DNA of 64,000 nt from Streptomyces tirandamycinicus (GCF_003097515.1 NZ_CP029188.1:6120531-6184530), one strand, 5' to 3'; positions 32,065-41,803 are shown, counted from the first letter of the stretch. The notes: generated by a model not told the origin, from the sequence alone. Numbers and translations: made by a program.

Positions 32065-32847
32065 TCAGGCCCCCGGCGGCACGTGTGCCGGGCGGCCACC
32101 GCCGCGGGTGAGCCGATGGCCCCAGATACCGGCCAGCGCGGCGAGCACCGCTCCGCACGCCGTCCAGAGGATGCGCGAGGACCACCAGCCCGACGCCCAG
32201 CCGCCGTCCGGCTCGACGTCCCGGCCCGAGGCGGGGACCAGCGGGGCGGCGAGCCGGCCGTCCACGGCCGTGGCGCCGCCGGAGTCCGCGGTGACGACCT
32301 CCACCGCGGCCTCGGCCGGTTCGCCCAGGTCCTCGGCGGGCGCCGTGACGACGGTCAGCCGTACGTAGTAGGCCCCGGGCAGCGGGTCGTTCGCCCAGGG
32401 CTCGGACCAGGCCCGGACCGTCCGCAGCGCGCAGCTCAGCTCGACCGACGACGCCCCCGCCGGGACGGCCCGGGTGTCGCTGCCGTACCGGCAGGCCTGG
32501 CGGCGCCGCAGCCCGTCGTACACGTCGAGCCGCCATGTCCGGGTGCCGCGGCCCGCCGTGGAGCGGGGCAGTTCCACCGTGGCCCGGACGGTGGCCCGCT
32601 GCCCGGCGTCGGCCGGGAACTGCCAGTACAGGTAGTCACCGGTGGACGCCTGCGCGGTGGCCCGCTGCCCGGGGCGTATCACGGTTGCCGTGCGGAACGA
32701 CGTTCCGGCCTCGGTCGGCGCGGCGCCCTCGTCCCCCGTGCTCGCACTCGGCGACGGCGAGTCGGCGGCGGCGACGCCCGGGAACGGCAGCGTGAACAGC
32801 GCGGCTGCGGCGAGCAGTCCGGCCGTGAGAACTCGTACGGTTCGCAT
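32065..32847 (-). CDS. Secreted, C-terminally anchored hypothetical protein
   Basis: A 260-residue protein with a signal peptide (VRVLTAGLLAAAALFTLPFPGVAAADS) and a C-terminal membrane helix (ILWTACGAVLAALAGIWGHRL) followed by a short basic tail. The extracellular part starts with an acidic Ser/Pro region and a beta-rich domain with DYLYWQFPADAGQRATVRA and YDGLRRRQACRYG. The domain resembles the C-terminal beta domain of its upstream neighbour. It overlaps that gene by one base (TGATG), so the two proteins probably function together at the cell surface. Exact role unknown. Confidence 0.75.
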   Translation of the reverse strand: MRTVRVLTAGLLAAAALFTLPFPGVAAADSPSPSASTGDEGAAPTEAGTSFRTATVIRPGQRATAQASTGDYLYWQFPADAGQRATVRATVELPRSTAGRGTRTWRLDVYDGLRRRQACRYGSDTRAVPAGASSVELSCALRTVRAWSEPWANDPLPGAYYVRLTVVTAPAEDLGEPAEAAVEVVTADSGGATAVDGRLAAPLVPASGRDVEPDGGWASGWWSSRILWTACGAVLAALAGIWGHRLTRGGGRPAHVPPGA

Positions 32848-34166
32848 CAGTTGCTCCTCCAGACGGCGATGCGCCAGCGAGAGATCCAGCCCCAGAGCGC
32901 CCCCGCGGCGAAGCCGGCGAGCGTCAGCAGGCCGAGCAGCCACCAGCCGTGGCCGAGGCCGAGGAACGCCGCGTCGCCGGCGTCCCGGGGGCCGCCGGTG
33001 ATGTCGATGGTCAGCTCGAGGGGCAGGCCGGGGGACGTCCGGACCGACGCGGGGGCGGAGAAGGAGTTGCTCACGCGCAGGCAGACGGTCTCGGCGGCGG
33101 GTCCGGAGTCGCCGGAGTCGCCGGAGTCGTCGGCGTCGCCGGAGTCGCCGGTGTCCGCCTTGGGGTAGCGGAGGCCCGTGGAGACGACGTCGGTGCGCCC
33201 GTCACCCGTGGACTCCCCGCGCACGATCTCGCGGCCCGCCAGGGTCGAGGCGCGCAGCAGCACACCGTGGTCGCGGTTCACGGGGCGGTCGACGGAGATG
33301 CTGACCGAGGCGCGCAGCTCCTGGCCGGGGAGCAGGTCCACCCGGTACCAGCGGTGCTGGCCGAAGGCCTCGCGGTCGGCGTACAGACCGGCCTTCAGCC
33401 GCGGCGCGTCCGCACAGCGGTCGCCGCCCTGGGTGGCCACCGGGGTGACGACGGGCTCCGCGGCGCGGTCCACCAGCTGGCCCACCCGCTCGGACAGTTC
33501 CTTCTTGTGCTGCACGGAGGAGTAGGTGCCGCCCGTTGCCTCGGCGATGCACATCAGCTGGGCGCGCATCCTGGCGTTGGGGACGAGGCCGAGGGTGTCG
33601 ATGGTGATGCCGACGCCCTTGGCGGCGATCTCGCGCGCCACCTCGCACGGGTCGAGCGGGGCGCAGGTGTCCTCGCCGTCCGTGATGAGCACGATCCGCC
33701 GGGTGGCGTCGCCGCCCTCCAGATCGTCGGCGGCGCCGAGCAGGGCGGGGCCGATCGGGGTCCAGCCGGTCGGGACGAGCGTCGCCACGGCCGCCTTCGC
33801 CTCGGTCCGGTCCAGCTCGCCCACCGGGTAGAGCTGCCGGGTGTCCTTGCAGCCCTCCTTGCGGTCCTTGCCCGGGTAGTCGGCGCCGAGGGTGCGGATG
33901 CCGAGCCGTACGTCCTCCGGCACCGCGTCCAGCACCTCGTTGAACGCCTGCTTGGCCGCGGACATCCGGGACTGCCCGTCGATGTCGCGGGCCCGCATCG
34001 AACCGCTGACGTCGAGGACGAGTTCGACCTTGGGGGGTTCCTTAGCGGCGGCCCGGTCGGCCGTGCCGCCGGAGTCGGCGGAGGCGGCGGAGGGGAGGAG
34101 TCCGCCGGTGAGGGTGACCAGCAACGCGCCGCCCAGGACGGCCGCCAGTCGCTTTCGTATGATCAT
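32847..34166 (-). CDS. Secreted von Willebrand factor A protein, C-terminally anchored
   Basis: A 439-residue protein: signal peptide (about 1-31), VWA domain (about 45-235) with the MIDAS residues DVSGSM and VLITDGEDTC, then a beta-rich extracellular domain (about 265-400) with an Asp/Gly/Ser-rich run (DSGDADDSGDSGDSG), and a C-terminal transmembrane helix (WWLLGLLTLAGFAAGALWGW) plus basic tail. VWA domains bind proteins through a metal ion. It forms a translationally coupled pair with the next protein, which lacks VWA but has the same topology. It may be an adhesion or surface-complex component; this is inference. Confidence 0.85.
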   Translation of the reverse strand: MIIRKRLAAVLGGALLVTLTGGLLPSAASADSGGTADRAAAKEPPKVELVLDVSGSMRARDIDGQSRMSAAKQAFNEVLDAVPEDVRLGIRTLGADYPGKDRKEGCKDTRQLYPVGELDRTEAKAAVATLVPTGWTPIGPALLGAADDLEGGDATRRIVLITDGEDTCAPLDPCEVAREIAAKGVGITIDTLGLVPNARMRAQLMCIAEATGGTYSSVQHKKELSERVGQLVDRAAEPVVTPVATQGGDRCADAPRLKAGLYADREAFGQHRWYRVDLLPGQELRASVSISVDRPVNRDHGVLLRASTLAGREIVRGESTGDGRTDVVSTGLRYPKADTGDSGDADDSGDSGDSGPAAETVCLRVSNSFSAPASVRTSPGLPLELTIDITGGPRDAGDAAFLGLGHGWWLLGLLTLAGFAAGALWGWISRWRIAVWRSN

Positions 34167-34370
34167 CGGCGGATCATAGTGAGCGGGTCCGGTCCGGCCC
34201 AATTCGGCTCCGGGGCGCGGCCCGGGCAACTGCGGTGACATGCACGCCGGTTGGCGGTGGCCCCCGGCCGCCGCCTGCCCAACGGCCCTGCCCAACGGCC
34301 CTGCCCACGGCCCGACCTGTCCCGGGCGGGCTCGCGGAACCGGCGGACGCGTCGCCCCTATGATGGGCCG

Positions 34371-34805
34371 ATGGCGTCGATCCGGCAGTTCCAAGTCACC
34401 TTCGACTGCGCGAATCCCGAGCGCGTCGCCCGCTTCTGGTGCGAGGTGCTGGGGTACGTCGTACCACCGCCACCGAAGGGGTTCGCCGACTGGGACGAGT
34501 TCGACCGCACCCTGCCGCCGGAGCGCCGGGGTTGCTGGTTCGCATGCGTCGATCCCTCGGGCGTGGGCCCCCGGCTGTTCTTCCAGCGCGTCCCGGAAGG
34601 GAAGACCGTCAAGAACCGGCTGCATCTGGATGTGCGGGTCGGCACCGGGCTCGTCGGTGAGGAGCGCCTGGCCGTGCTCGAGGCCGAATGCGCACGACTG
34701 GTCGCGCTCGGCGCGGTACGGGTGCGACTGCTGCGCGCCGACGGCGTCAACGAGTCGTGCCTCGTGATGCAGGACGTCGAGGGCAACGAGTTCTGTCTCG
34801 ACTGA
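34371..34805 (+). CDS. VOC (glyoxalase_6-like) family protein
   Basis: A 144-residue single VOC domain. It begins IRQFQVTFDCANPERVARFWCEVLGY, a glyoxalase_6 start, followed by LPPERRGCWFACVDPSG and RLHLDVRVGTG, ending with LVMQDVEGNEFCLD, where Glu/Asp positions fit the family metal/substrate region. Substrate unknown. The start ATG 34371 is the first that fits the family; upstream frame is GC-rich non-coding. Confidence 0.85.
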   Translation: MASIRQFQVTFDCANPERVARFWCEVLGYVVPPPPKGFADWDEFDRTLPPERRGCWFACVDPSGVGPRLFFQRVPEGKTVKNRLHLDVRVGTGLVGEERLAVLEAECARLVALGAVRVRLLRADGVNESCLVMQDVEGNEFCLD

Positions 34806-34923
34806 GTGGCCGCGAGCGAGGCGCCTGCGCGAGGCGGCCGGGACGGTCCGCCGCCATGCGGCTCGCAGCCGGCCCTGATCCAGCTGCTACCGGCCGGACC
34901 GGCCGACCCGGCAAGGAGGACGC

Positions 34924-35268
34924 GTGGACGTGGACGATCCGCACATCCATGTCGAGTCGAAGGTGGCCCACGACTCCGCCGCCGTCCGCAACGTGGTCGC
35001 GTCCACCTTCGGTCTGGCGGGTGACCCGCCGAGCGCCGTTACCACCGGATGCGGCACGCGGGTGCCCTTCGCGATGACGTCGCCGCGTCCGGACAGGGTC
35101 ACCTGTCTTCCCTGCCGGGAGTACGCCCGGCGCCAGCACCTGCGCTCCGCGGAGTGGGTCGAACGCCTCGGCACCGTGCCGGGCTCGACCGTCAGCCGCG
35201 CCCAGGCACAGCAGGCCGCGGACAGGCACCGGGAACTCGCGGAGAGGTTCGCCGACGCAGGGCACTGA
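34924..35268 (+). CDS. Small conserved hypothetical protein
   Basis: A 114-residue cytoplasmic protein from GTG 34924, preceded by a strong AAGGAGGA site. It has CLPCREYARRQHL with a CxxC pair and a basic/acidic helical C-terminus. I do not recognise the family; the CxxC plus earlier GCG could bind a metal, but that is speculation. It stands alone after the VOC gene. Confidence 0.65.
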   Translation: MDVDDPHIHVESKVAHDSAAVRNVVASTFGLAGDPPSAVTTGCGTRVPFAMTSPRPDRVTCLPCREYARRQHLRSAEWVERLGTVPGSTVSRAQAQQAADRHRELAERFADAGH

Positions 35269-35580
35269 GCTCCCCGGCGGTCTTGGGGCCGCGGATGGCG
35301 CTCTACCTGGCTCCTTCCCTCCTCGGCACCAGCGACCTGGTGCGGAGTGGATCCTCCGGGGCATCGAGCCCGGGCGTCGGCGCTTCGCGCCGCGAAGCCC
35401 TGGACACGTCTTCATACGGGACTCGCGACGCAGCAGCGGCACGACCACACGTCGCCCACACCCTCGGGGTGTGCCGACGCCCCGTTCGGTACCGCCGCCG
35501 GCCGCACCGCGGGGGCCGGACCGGCCGACGCGGCCCGGGGGGCCGTACCGTCGGCGGTACCGGACCCGGGCGTCGCGCCC
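35269..35580. other. Intergenic region between convergent genes
   Basis: No gene is supported in these 312 bases. A short stem GTACCG-TCGG-CGGTAC (35545-35560) within GC-rich sequence is a weak terminator candidate for the exporter operon whose last gene stops at 35581. Confidence 0.4.
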
Positions 35581-38451
35581 TCACATCAACTGCCGCCGCA
35601 CCAGCTCGTGCAGCCGTCCGCCCACCTCGGCCAGCAGCCGGGCGGGCGGGCCCTGCTGCACCACCCGGCCCTCGGACATGACGATCACGCGGTCGGCGTC
35701 CATCACCGTGGACAGCCGGTGCGCGATGACGACCCGGGTGGCGCGCAGCGCCCGCGTGCTCTCGGTGACGATCCGCTGGGTCGCGTTGTCCAGGGCGCTG
35801 GTCGCCTCGTCGAAGAACAGCACCCGCGGACGGCGCACCAGGGCCTGGGCGATCATCAGCCGCTGCCGCTGACCGCCGGAGATCGCGCCGCTGCCGGAGA
35901 TCATGGTCTGCATGCCCATGGGCATCCGGCGGATGTCCTCCGCGAGCCCCGCCATCTCGGCCGCCGCCCAGGCCTCTTCCTCGGTGAACGGCTCCGCGCC
36001 CCGGATGCAGTCCAGGATCGAGCCGGTGAACGGCTGGGAGTTCTGCAGGACGACACCGCACTGGCGGCGGACCGCCGCCTGGTCCAGGGCGGCGAGGTCC
36101 TGGCCGTCGTACAGCACGCTGCCGGAGGCGGGACGGTCGAAGCCGATGAGCATGCGCAGCAGGGTCGACTTCCCGCAGCCGCTGGGCCCGACGATCGCGA
36201 CGAACTCCCCGGGCTCCACGCTGAAGGACACGCCGTCGAGGACGAGGGGCCCGTCGTCGGTGTAGCGGAAGGACACCTTGCGGGTCTCGATCGCACCCGA
36301 CAGCCCGCCCGGCTGGGTGCTGGTGCCCCGTACCTCCGGAGCCTCGTCCAGTACCGGCTTGACCTGCTCGAACATGGGCAGTACGGCGGCGGCCGAGACC
36401 AGCGCGCCGGTCAGCTGGGTCACGGACGTCAGCATCATCGTGACGGCCGTGTGGAACGTGAGGAACTCGCCCGCGCTCAGGCTGCCGCTCGCCGGGCCCG
36501 CCAGCAGCATGAACATGATCAGCGCGCTCAGCGGCAGATAGACCGCGTCCAGAACGGTCGTCAGATTGCGGATCCGGCCGGCCCGCCGGTGCAGCTCCCG
36601 GCTGCGCGCGAACTGCTTCGCCCAGGCCGCGTACGCGAAGCTCTCCGCCGCCGCGACCCGCAGCTTGGGCAGTCCCCGCAGGGTCTGGAAGGCCTGGTTG
36701 TTGAGCTTGTTGTTCAGTTCGACCAGCCGGCGCTGCCAGCGCAGCTGCCACAGCCCCATGCCGAGGAACACCGTGCCGATCACCAGCAGCATGCCGATCG
36801 CCGCCAGCGCCAGCGGCACGCTGTAGACGAGCAGCAGCACCATGTTCATCGCGCCGACCGTGCTCGCCTGGACGACGACCGGCCCCACCCCCGACAGCAG
36901 CCGCCGGATGGCGCTGATGCCCATGGCCGCGCTCGCCAGCTCACCGGTGGAGCGCTCCGCGAAGAACTTCGTCGGCAGCCGCAGCAACCGGTCCCACACC
37001 GCGGGCTGCAGCGTGCTCTCGATGCGTCCCTCCAGGCGCAGCACGGTGAGGTTCTGCATCAGCATGAACACCGCCGACACGCCGCCCGCGACCATCACGG
37101 CCACCGACACCTGGACGATCAGGTCGGTTCGGGCCCCGGGCACGTACTCCCCGAGCACCTTGCCGGTGGCGACGGGCACCACGGCACCGAGGAGGACCGC
37201 GACCAGTCCCGCGACGGCCAGGTTCCGCACGTCCGTGCGCGAGCCGCGCAGGCTGAAGACCGTCAGCCGCCACAGGCTCATCGGCCGCTCGGGCAGCGGC
37301 CGGTAGAACATCACGGCCCGAGGCTCGAACTCCTCGGCGTTCTCCTCGTCCACGCGGATACGGCTGCCGGTGGCCGGGTTCACCGCCCGGTACCCGCCGC
37401 GCCGCCACAGCAGCGCGACCGGCGCCCCGGACTTGGCCCGGTGGCCCACCAGCGGGCCGCAGTCCTCCCGCCACCAGCGGCCGTCGAGCCGGACGGCCCG
37501 GGTGCGCACCCGGGAGGCCAGCGCGATCCGCTCCACCGGGCCGGTCCGCTCGTCGACCGGTCCGCCCCGGGGCGGTTCGGTGAGCGTGATACCGGCCGTC
37601 GAGGCGACGAGCCGGCACACCGCGTAGGCGGCGTCGTCGGACACGGCGTTCCGGGAGCGCGCCGAAGAGGCCCCGCGGGAGCGGCCGATGGACGCCAGCA
37701 GCGCCTGGTCGGCACCGGCGCGCACCGCTTCGCCGGCCTTGATCCCCGCCGCCGCCCGGTCCTCGTGGGCCTGCTCCATGCGCTCGATCCAGCGGTCGAG
37801 CCCCGACAGCAGCCGGTACTGCTGGTTGACCATCTGCTGCCACAGGGCGCCGTCGACGAGCAGACCGGTCGCGGCCTCGGCGCTGAACGCGGCGCCGTAC
37901 TGCACACTGCCGGGGAACACCGGCAGCCACAGGACGTCGTCGTCGGTCACCGCGTCGTCGTCCGCCGTCCGCCCGTCCAGCGGCGCCTCGAACAGCACCC
38001 GCTGACCGCGCCCGACGCCGAGCGCGAACGCGTGCTCCAGCAGGCTGAGAGTGCCGTCCTGGCTGTCGTACCCGCTCTGATAGGGGCTCTGGTACGACCA
38101 GGCGTCGCCGTACCCTGACTGCGGCCGGAGCTCCAGCAGCGGGATGCGGCGCAGTACGCATCCCTGCAGCGGGCGGCCGACCAGGGTGTGCTGGGGGCCC
38201 TCCACCGGGCCGAGGAGCAGTGTGCCCTGCTCCAGCCGCCCGAGGAAGTGCCATTGCCCCTGCCGGGCCGCGTCGACCGCGAACAGGTCGAGCGCGCCGT
38301 CGACCAGCAGCCACAGCACCTGCGGGCCCTCCAGCGGCAGACTGCGCAGCCCGGCGCAGTCGACGTGCTGCCCGAGACCGCCGAACGCGGCGAGCACCGC
38401 GTCGTCGGGACGCGCGGACCCGGCGTGGTGGCCGGGCTGTACGGGGATCAC
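35581..38451 (-). CDS. NHLM-type bacteriocin export ABC protein (non-peptidase partner)
   Basis: A 956-residue ABC exporter half. The first ~390 residues are soluble (includes DVLWLPVFPGSVQYGAAFS and repeated acidic segments) and match the long N-terminal extension of the NHLM second ABC protein; the membrane domain covers about 395-690 and the ATPase about 710-956, with Walker A GPSGCGKST, signature ISGGQRQRL and Walker B RVLFFDEATSALD. It is the last gene of the operon and starts at GTG 38451, one base after the preceding stop. In NHLM loci this protein pairs with the peptidase-containing ABC protein as a heterodimer. Confidence 0.9.
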   Translation of the reverse strand: MIPVQPGHHAGSARPDDAVLAAFGGLGQHVDCAGLRSLPLEGPQVLWLLVDGALDLFAVDAARQGQWHFLGRLEQGTLLLGPVEGPQHTLVGRPLQGCVLRRIPLLELRPQSGYGDAWSYQSPYQSGYDSQDGTLSLLEHAFALGVGRGQRVLFEAPLDGRTADDDAVTDDDVLWLPVFPGSVQYGAAFSAEAATGLLVDGALWQQMVNQQYRLLSGLDRWIERMEQAHEDRAAAGIKAGEAVRAGADQALLASIGRSRGASSARSRNAVSDDAAYAVCRLVASTAGITLTEPPRGGPVDERTGPVERIALASRVRTRAVRLDGRWWREDCGPLVGHRAKSGAPVALLWRRGGYRAVNPATGSRIRVDEENAEEFEPRAVMFYRPLPERPMSLWRLTVFSLRGSRTDVRNLAVAGLVAVLLGAVVPVATGKVLGEYVPGARTDLIVQVSVAVMVAGGVSAVFMLMQNLTVLRLEGRIESTLQPAVWDRLLRLPTKFFAERSTGELASAAMGISAIRRLLSGVGPVVVQASTVGAMNMVLLLVYSVPLALAAIGMLLVIGTVFLGMGLWQLRWQRRLVELNNKLNNQAFQTLRGLPKLRVAAAESFAYAAWAKQFARSRELHRRAGRIRNLTTVLDAVYLPLSALIMFMLLAGPASGSLSAGEFLTFHTAVTMMLTSVTQLTGALVSAAAVLPMFEQVKPVLDEAPEVRGTSTQPGGLSGAIETRKVSFRYTDDGPLVLDGVSFSVEPGEFVAIVGPSGCGKSTLLRMLIGFDRPASGSVLYDGQDLAALDQAAVRRQCGVVLQNSQPFTGSILDCIRGAEPFTEEEAWAAAEMAGLAEDIRRMPMGMQTMISGSGAISGGQRQRLMIAQALVRRPRVLFFDEATSALDNATQRIVTESTRALRATRVVIAHRLSTVMDADRVIVMSEGRVVQQGPPARLLAEVGGRLHELVRRQLM

Positions 38452-38452
38452 G

Positions 38453-40774
38453 TCAGTGCTCCTTGACCAGTTCGGCGTACGCGCCCCCGCGCGCGAGCAG
38501 TTCCTCGTGCCGGCCGCGCTCCACGACCGTGCCGTGGTCGAGGACCACGATCTCGTCGCTGTCGCGGACGGTGCTCAGCCGGTGCGCGATCACCACGCAG
38601 GCGCAGCCGCGGCGGCGCAGATTGTCGATGATCAGCTGCTCGGTCTCGGCGTCCAGCGCACTGGTCACCTCGTCCAGCACCAGCACACTGGGGCGGCGCA
38701 CCAGTGCCCGGGCGATCTCCAGCCGCTGCCGCTGCCCACCGGAGAAGTTGCGGCCGTCCTGCTCGACCCGGCCGTGGACGCCGCCGGGCCGCCGGGCGAC
38801 CACGTCGTACAACTCGGCGTCCCTCAGCGCGTCGGCGACGGCCTCGTCGGTGATCGAGGGGTCCCACAGGGCCACGTTGTCGCGTACCGTCCCCTCGAAC
38901 AGGAACACCTCCTGGTCGACGAAGGAGACGGATGCGGCCAGCGCGCCGCGCGGGATCTCGTCCAGCCGCCGTCCGTCGATGCGGATGACGCCCTCCCACG
39001 GACTGTAGAGGCCCGCGATGAGCCGGGACACGGTCGACTTGCCGCTGCCGGAGCCGCCGACGAGCGCGACCTGGCTGCCCGGCCCCACCGACAGCGAGAA
39101 GCCGGTGAGCAGCGGCTTGTCCAGCGGGCTGTAGCCGAAGGCGATGTTCTCCAGCGTGACGTGCCCGCGCAGCCTGCGGGTGCTCGCGGGGGGCTCGGGG
39201 CGGGTGTACAGCCCGTCGGCGGGGAAGTTCTCCACGTCCTTCAACCGGGCCACGTCGGCGGCGAAGTCCTGGATGCGGGACGCCATCCCGTTGAGGCGGG
39301 TGATCGGCGCGGTGAACCGTGTCACCAGGGCCTGGAAGGCCACCAGCAGACCGATGGAGATATGGCCCTCGACCGCCCGCATCCCGCCGATCCACAGGAT
39401 GAGCCCGCTGTTCAGCGTGGCCAGGGCGGGCGCCACGACGGCGAGCGCGGCGCTCGGCACACCGAGCCGCTGCTGCTCCTCCAGGGTGATGGCGTGCTGC
39501 CCGGCCCAGCGGCGGAAGTAGCCGTTCTCGCCGCCGGTCGCCTTCATCGTCTCGATGAGCTGGATGCCGGTGTACGAGGTGTTGGTCAGCCGGGCGCTGT
39601 CCGCGCGCAGCTTCTGGGTGCGGGTCGCCCGCAGACGTACCACGATCCGCATGGCGACCACGTTGAGCAGCGCGATGAGCACCCCGACGACGGTGAGCTG
39701 GGGGTCGTAGGTCCACAGCAGCAGCGCGTAGAGGAGGACGACGACGCCGTCGACGGCGAAGGCGGTGAGATCGCGGGCGAGGGTCTCGGCGACCGCGTCG
39801 TTCGACTGCAGCCGCTGGACGAGGTCGGCGGGACTGCGCTGGCCGAAGAACGTCACGGGCAGTCTGAGCAGGTGCCGGAAGAACCGGGCGCTGCTCAGCG
39901 TGGAGGAGATGACGCGGCCGCGCAGCAGGTTCGCCTGCTGCAGGCCGGTCAGCACGGCGGTCAGTGCGACCATCGCCGCCATCGAGGCGAACAGCACACC
40001 CAGCAGCGAGGTCTGACGGCCCACCAGGTACATGTCGATATAGGTGCGGCTCAGCGCGGGCAGCGCCGCGCCGACCGCGACCAGCAGCAGGCTGGCGAGC
40101 AGCGCGGCGAGCATGGTGCCGGTGGTGCCGCGCAGCCGGGCGGGCACCGAGCGCAGCACGCCGGGCCTGCGGCCGCCCCGTCGGAAGCCGTCACCGGGCT
40201 CGAAGACCAGCACCACCCCGGTGAAGCTGGTGTCGAAGTCCTCCATGGACACGAACCGGCGGCCCTTGTCGGGGTCGTTGATGTGCACCCCGCGGCGGCC
40301 GAGACGGTGGCCCATGCCGTCGTGGACGACGTAGTGGTTGAACTCCCAGAACAGGATGGCGGGCGGCCGGACCCCGGCGAGCGCCGCCGGTTCCATCTGC
40401 ATGCCCTTGGCCTGGAGGCCGTAACCGCGGGCCGCCTTGAGGATGTTGCTGGCACGGGAGCCGTCGCGGGAGACACCGCAGGCGATCCGCAGCTCCTCCA
40501 GGGGCACGTGCCGGCCGTAGTGGGCGAGCACCATGGCGAGTGCGGCGGCACCGCACTCCACGGCCTCCATCTGGAGCACGGTGGGGGTGCGGACGCTCTT
40601 CTGCCTCGCGGGCGCGGCGGGCCTGCGGGCGCGGCGCGGGTTCGCCCGCCGCTGATCGCCGCCGCGCCGTCCGCCCGCGGTTCGTGCGGCGGTTCGGGCG
40701 GTGGTACGGCCGGTGCTACGGGGAGTGGTGCTACCGGGAGTGGTGCTACCGGGAGTGGGGGAGGGAGCCGTCAC
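38453..40774 (-). CDS. NHLM-type C39 peptidase-containing ABC exporter
   Basis: A 773-residue peptidase-containing ABC transporter that cleaves the double-glycine leader and exports the peptide. After a Pro/Thr/Arg-rich 60-residue head comes the C39 domain: QMEAVECGAAALAMV (Cys74), FNHYVVHDG (His147) and INDPDKG (Asp167), so the triad is complete. Membrane segments cover roughly 215-500 and the ATPase about 530-773 (GGSGSGKST, FSGGQRQRL, VLVLDEVTSALDAE). Start GTG 40774 overlaps the HlyD-like gene stop (GTGA). The core appears intact, so active leader cleavage is expected. Confidence 0.93.
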   Translation of the reverse strand: MTAPSPTPGSTTPGSTTPRSTGRTTARTAARTAGGRRGGDQRRANPRRARRPAAPARQKSVRTPTVLQMEAVECGAAALAMVLAHYGRHVPLEELRIACGVSRDGSRASNILKAARGYGLQAKGMQMEPAALAGVRPPAILFWEFNHYVVHDGMGHRLGRRGVHINDPDKGRRFVSMEDFDTSFTGVVLVFEPGDGFRRGGRRPGVLRSVPARLRGTTGTMLAALLASLLLVAVGAALPALSRTYIDMYLVGRQTSLLGVLFASMAAMVALTAVLTGLQQANLLRGRVISSTLSSARFFRHLLRLPVTFFGQRSPADLVQRLQSNDAVAETLARDLTAFAVDGVVVLLYALLLWTYDPQLTVVGVLIALLNVVAMRIVVRLRATRTQKLRADSARLTNTSYTGIQLIETMKATGGENGYFRRWAGQHAITLEEQQRLGVPSAALAVVAPALATLNSGLILWIGGMRAVEGHISIGLLVAFQALVTRFTAPITRLNGMASRIQDFAADVARLKDVENFPADGLYTRPEPPASTRRLRGHVTLENIAFGYSPLDKPLLTGFSLSVGPGSQVALVGGSGSGKSTVSRLIAGLYSPWEGVIRIDGRRLDEIPRGALAASVSFVDQEVFLFEGTVRDNVALWDPSITDEAVADALRDAELYDVVARRPGGVHGRVEQDGRNFSGGQRQRLEIARALVRRPSVLVLDEVTSALDAETEQLIIDNLRRRGCACVVIAHRLSTVRDSDEIVVLDHGTVVERGRHEELLARGGAYAELVKEH

Positions 40775-41709
40775 GGGAGCAGCCAATCGATCGGGCGCTG
40801 GGAGGCCAGGCGGATCGCGCCGCCGGCCGGGGTCATGGACGCGACGGCGTACGGCGGCCCGCCCGCGGTCGACCATGCGTACCCGGATTTGGTGCGGGCG
40901 GAGCGGTCGAGCTCCACCAGAACGGCGACGGGCCGGCCCTGGCGGGTGAACTGCTCGGCGAGCTGGGCGTCGCCGAGGAAGCCGGCGATCTGCTGCCGGC
41001 TCTGCGGGGCGCGGCCGACGGCCTCGACCCGGCCGCGCAGCACTCCGTACTGCTGCGACGGCACCGACTGCACGGTGAGGTCGACCCGGGCGCCGACGGG
41101 GACGGCCGTGCCGTTGTCGGCGGGGAGGTAGAGCACCGCCTTCAGCGGGGCGCCGGTGCCGTCGACGCGTTCCAGCACGGCGACGTCCGAGCCGGTGGTG
41201 ACGACGGCGCCGATGGTGGCGGCGAGGGACGTGACGCGACCCGGGGCGAGGGTGCGCACGAGGGTGCCGCCCTGCTTGCCGTCGCCTGCGTCCTTCTCTC
41301 TGCCTTCGTCGCTCTCGCCTTCTCCGCCGCCGGTGGCGGTGCCCGATCCGGGGCCGCCCGTGCTGCCGCTTCCGGTGGACTCGCCGCCGCTCCCGCTCCG
41401 GGCGTCGGCGGTGCGCACCCGCAGCAGCGGGGCGCCGGCCGGGAGGCTCTTGCCCTCCTCGGCGAGTACTTCGGTGACCTGACCCGCGACGGGGCTCTGC
41501 AGCACGTAACTGCCCTGGGCGTGGGTGAGAATGCCCGGCGCGCGGACCGTGGGCGAAACGGTGCCGGTGGTCGCCCAGAGGGCACCCGCCGCCATCGCGA
41601 CCACCGTGGTGGTCAGGACGAGCCATCCCTGCGGGCGGGCGAACCGCACCGGCAGGTCGATCTCCTCCGGCGACTGCAGCTTGGAAAGGGCCTTATGGCG
41701 GAACTGCAC
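40771..41709 (-). CDS. HlyD-like membrane fusion adaptor of the NHLM exporter
   Basis: A 312-residue adaptor. One membrane helix at about residues 28-47 follows a cytosolic start (FRHKALSKLQSPEEIDLPVRF), which is typical of the NHLM secretion protein. Lipoyl-like halves (PTVRAPGILTHAQGSYVLQSP) are split by a low-complexity Gly/Ser/Glu insertion (about 104-148), where coiled-coil is usual in Gram-negative HlyD proteins. Start GTG 41709 is preceded by GAGGAAGAG. It overlaps the downstream exporter gene by four bases. Confidence 0.85.
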   Translation of the reverse strand: MQFRHKALSKLQSPEEIDLPVRFARPQGWLVLTTTVVAMAAGALWATTGTVSPTVRAPGILTHAQGSYVLQSPVAGQVTEVLAEEGKSLPAGAPLLRVRTADARSGSGGESTGSGSTGGPGSGTATGGGEGESDEGREKDAGDGKQGGTLVRTLAPGRVTSLAATIGAVVTTGSDVAVLERVDGTGAPLKAVLYLPADNGTAVPVGARVDLTVQSVPSQQYGVLRGRVEAVGRAPQSRQQIAGFLGDAQLAEQFTRQGRPVAVLVELDRSARTKSGYAWSTAGGPPYAVASMTPAGGAIRLASQRPIDWLLP

Positions 41710-41755
41710 GACACTCTTCCTCGACTGCGACGATCCGTGCCAGGGGTATGCTGAC

Positions 41756-41794
41756 GCGTGAGCCCCGGAACCTTGACCGTTCCGGGGCTCACGC
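41756..41794 (-). terminator. Strong intra-operon hairpin after the precursor gene
   Basis: A perfect 16-bp stem (GCGTGAGCCCCGGAAC and its complement) with a 7-base loop lies in the 94-base gap between the precursor peptide stop (41804) and the HlyD-type start (41709). No T-run follows. It may end most transcripts or protect the short precursor mRNA, giving more peptide than exporter. Confidence 0.85.
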
Positions 41795-41803
41795 GTTGCC
41801 GGC

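Noticed and set aside
38144..41131. Plus-strand open frame opposite the NHLM exporter genes
   Set aside because: The minus strand has the Walker and C39 motifs; this frame has none.
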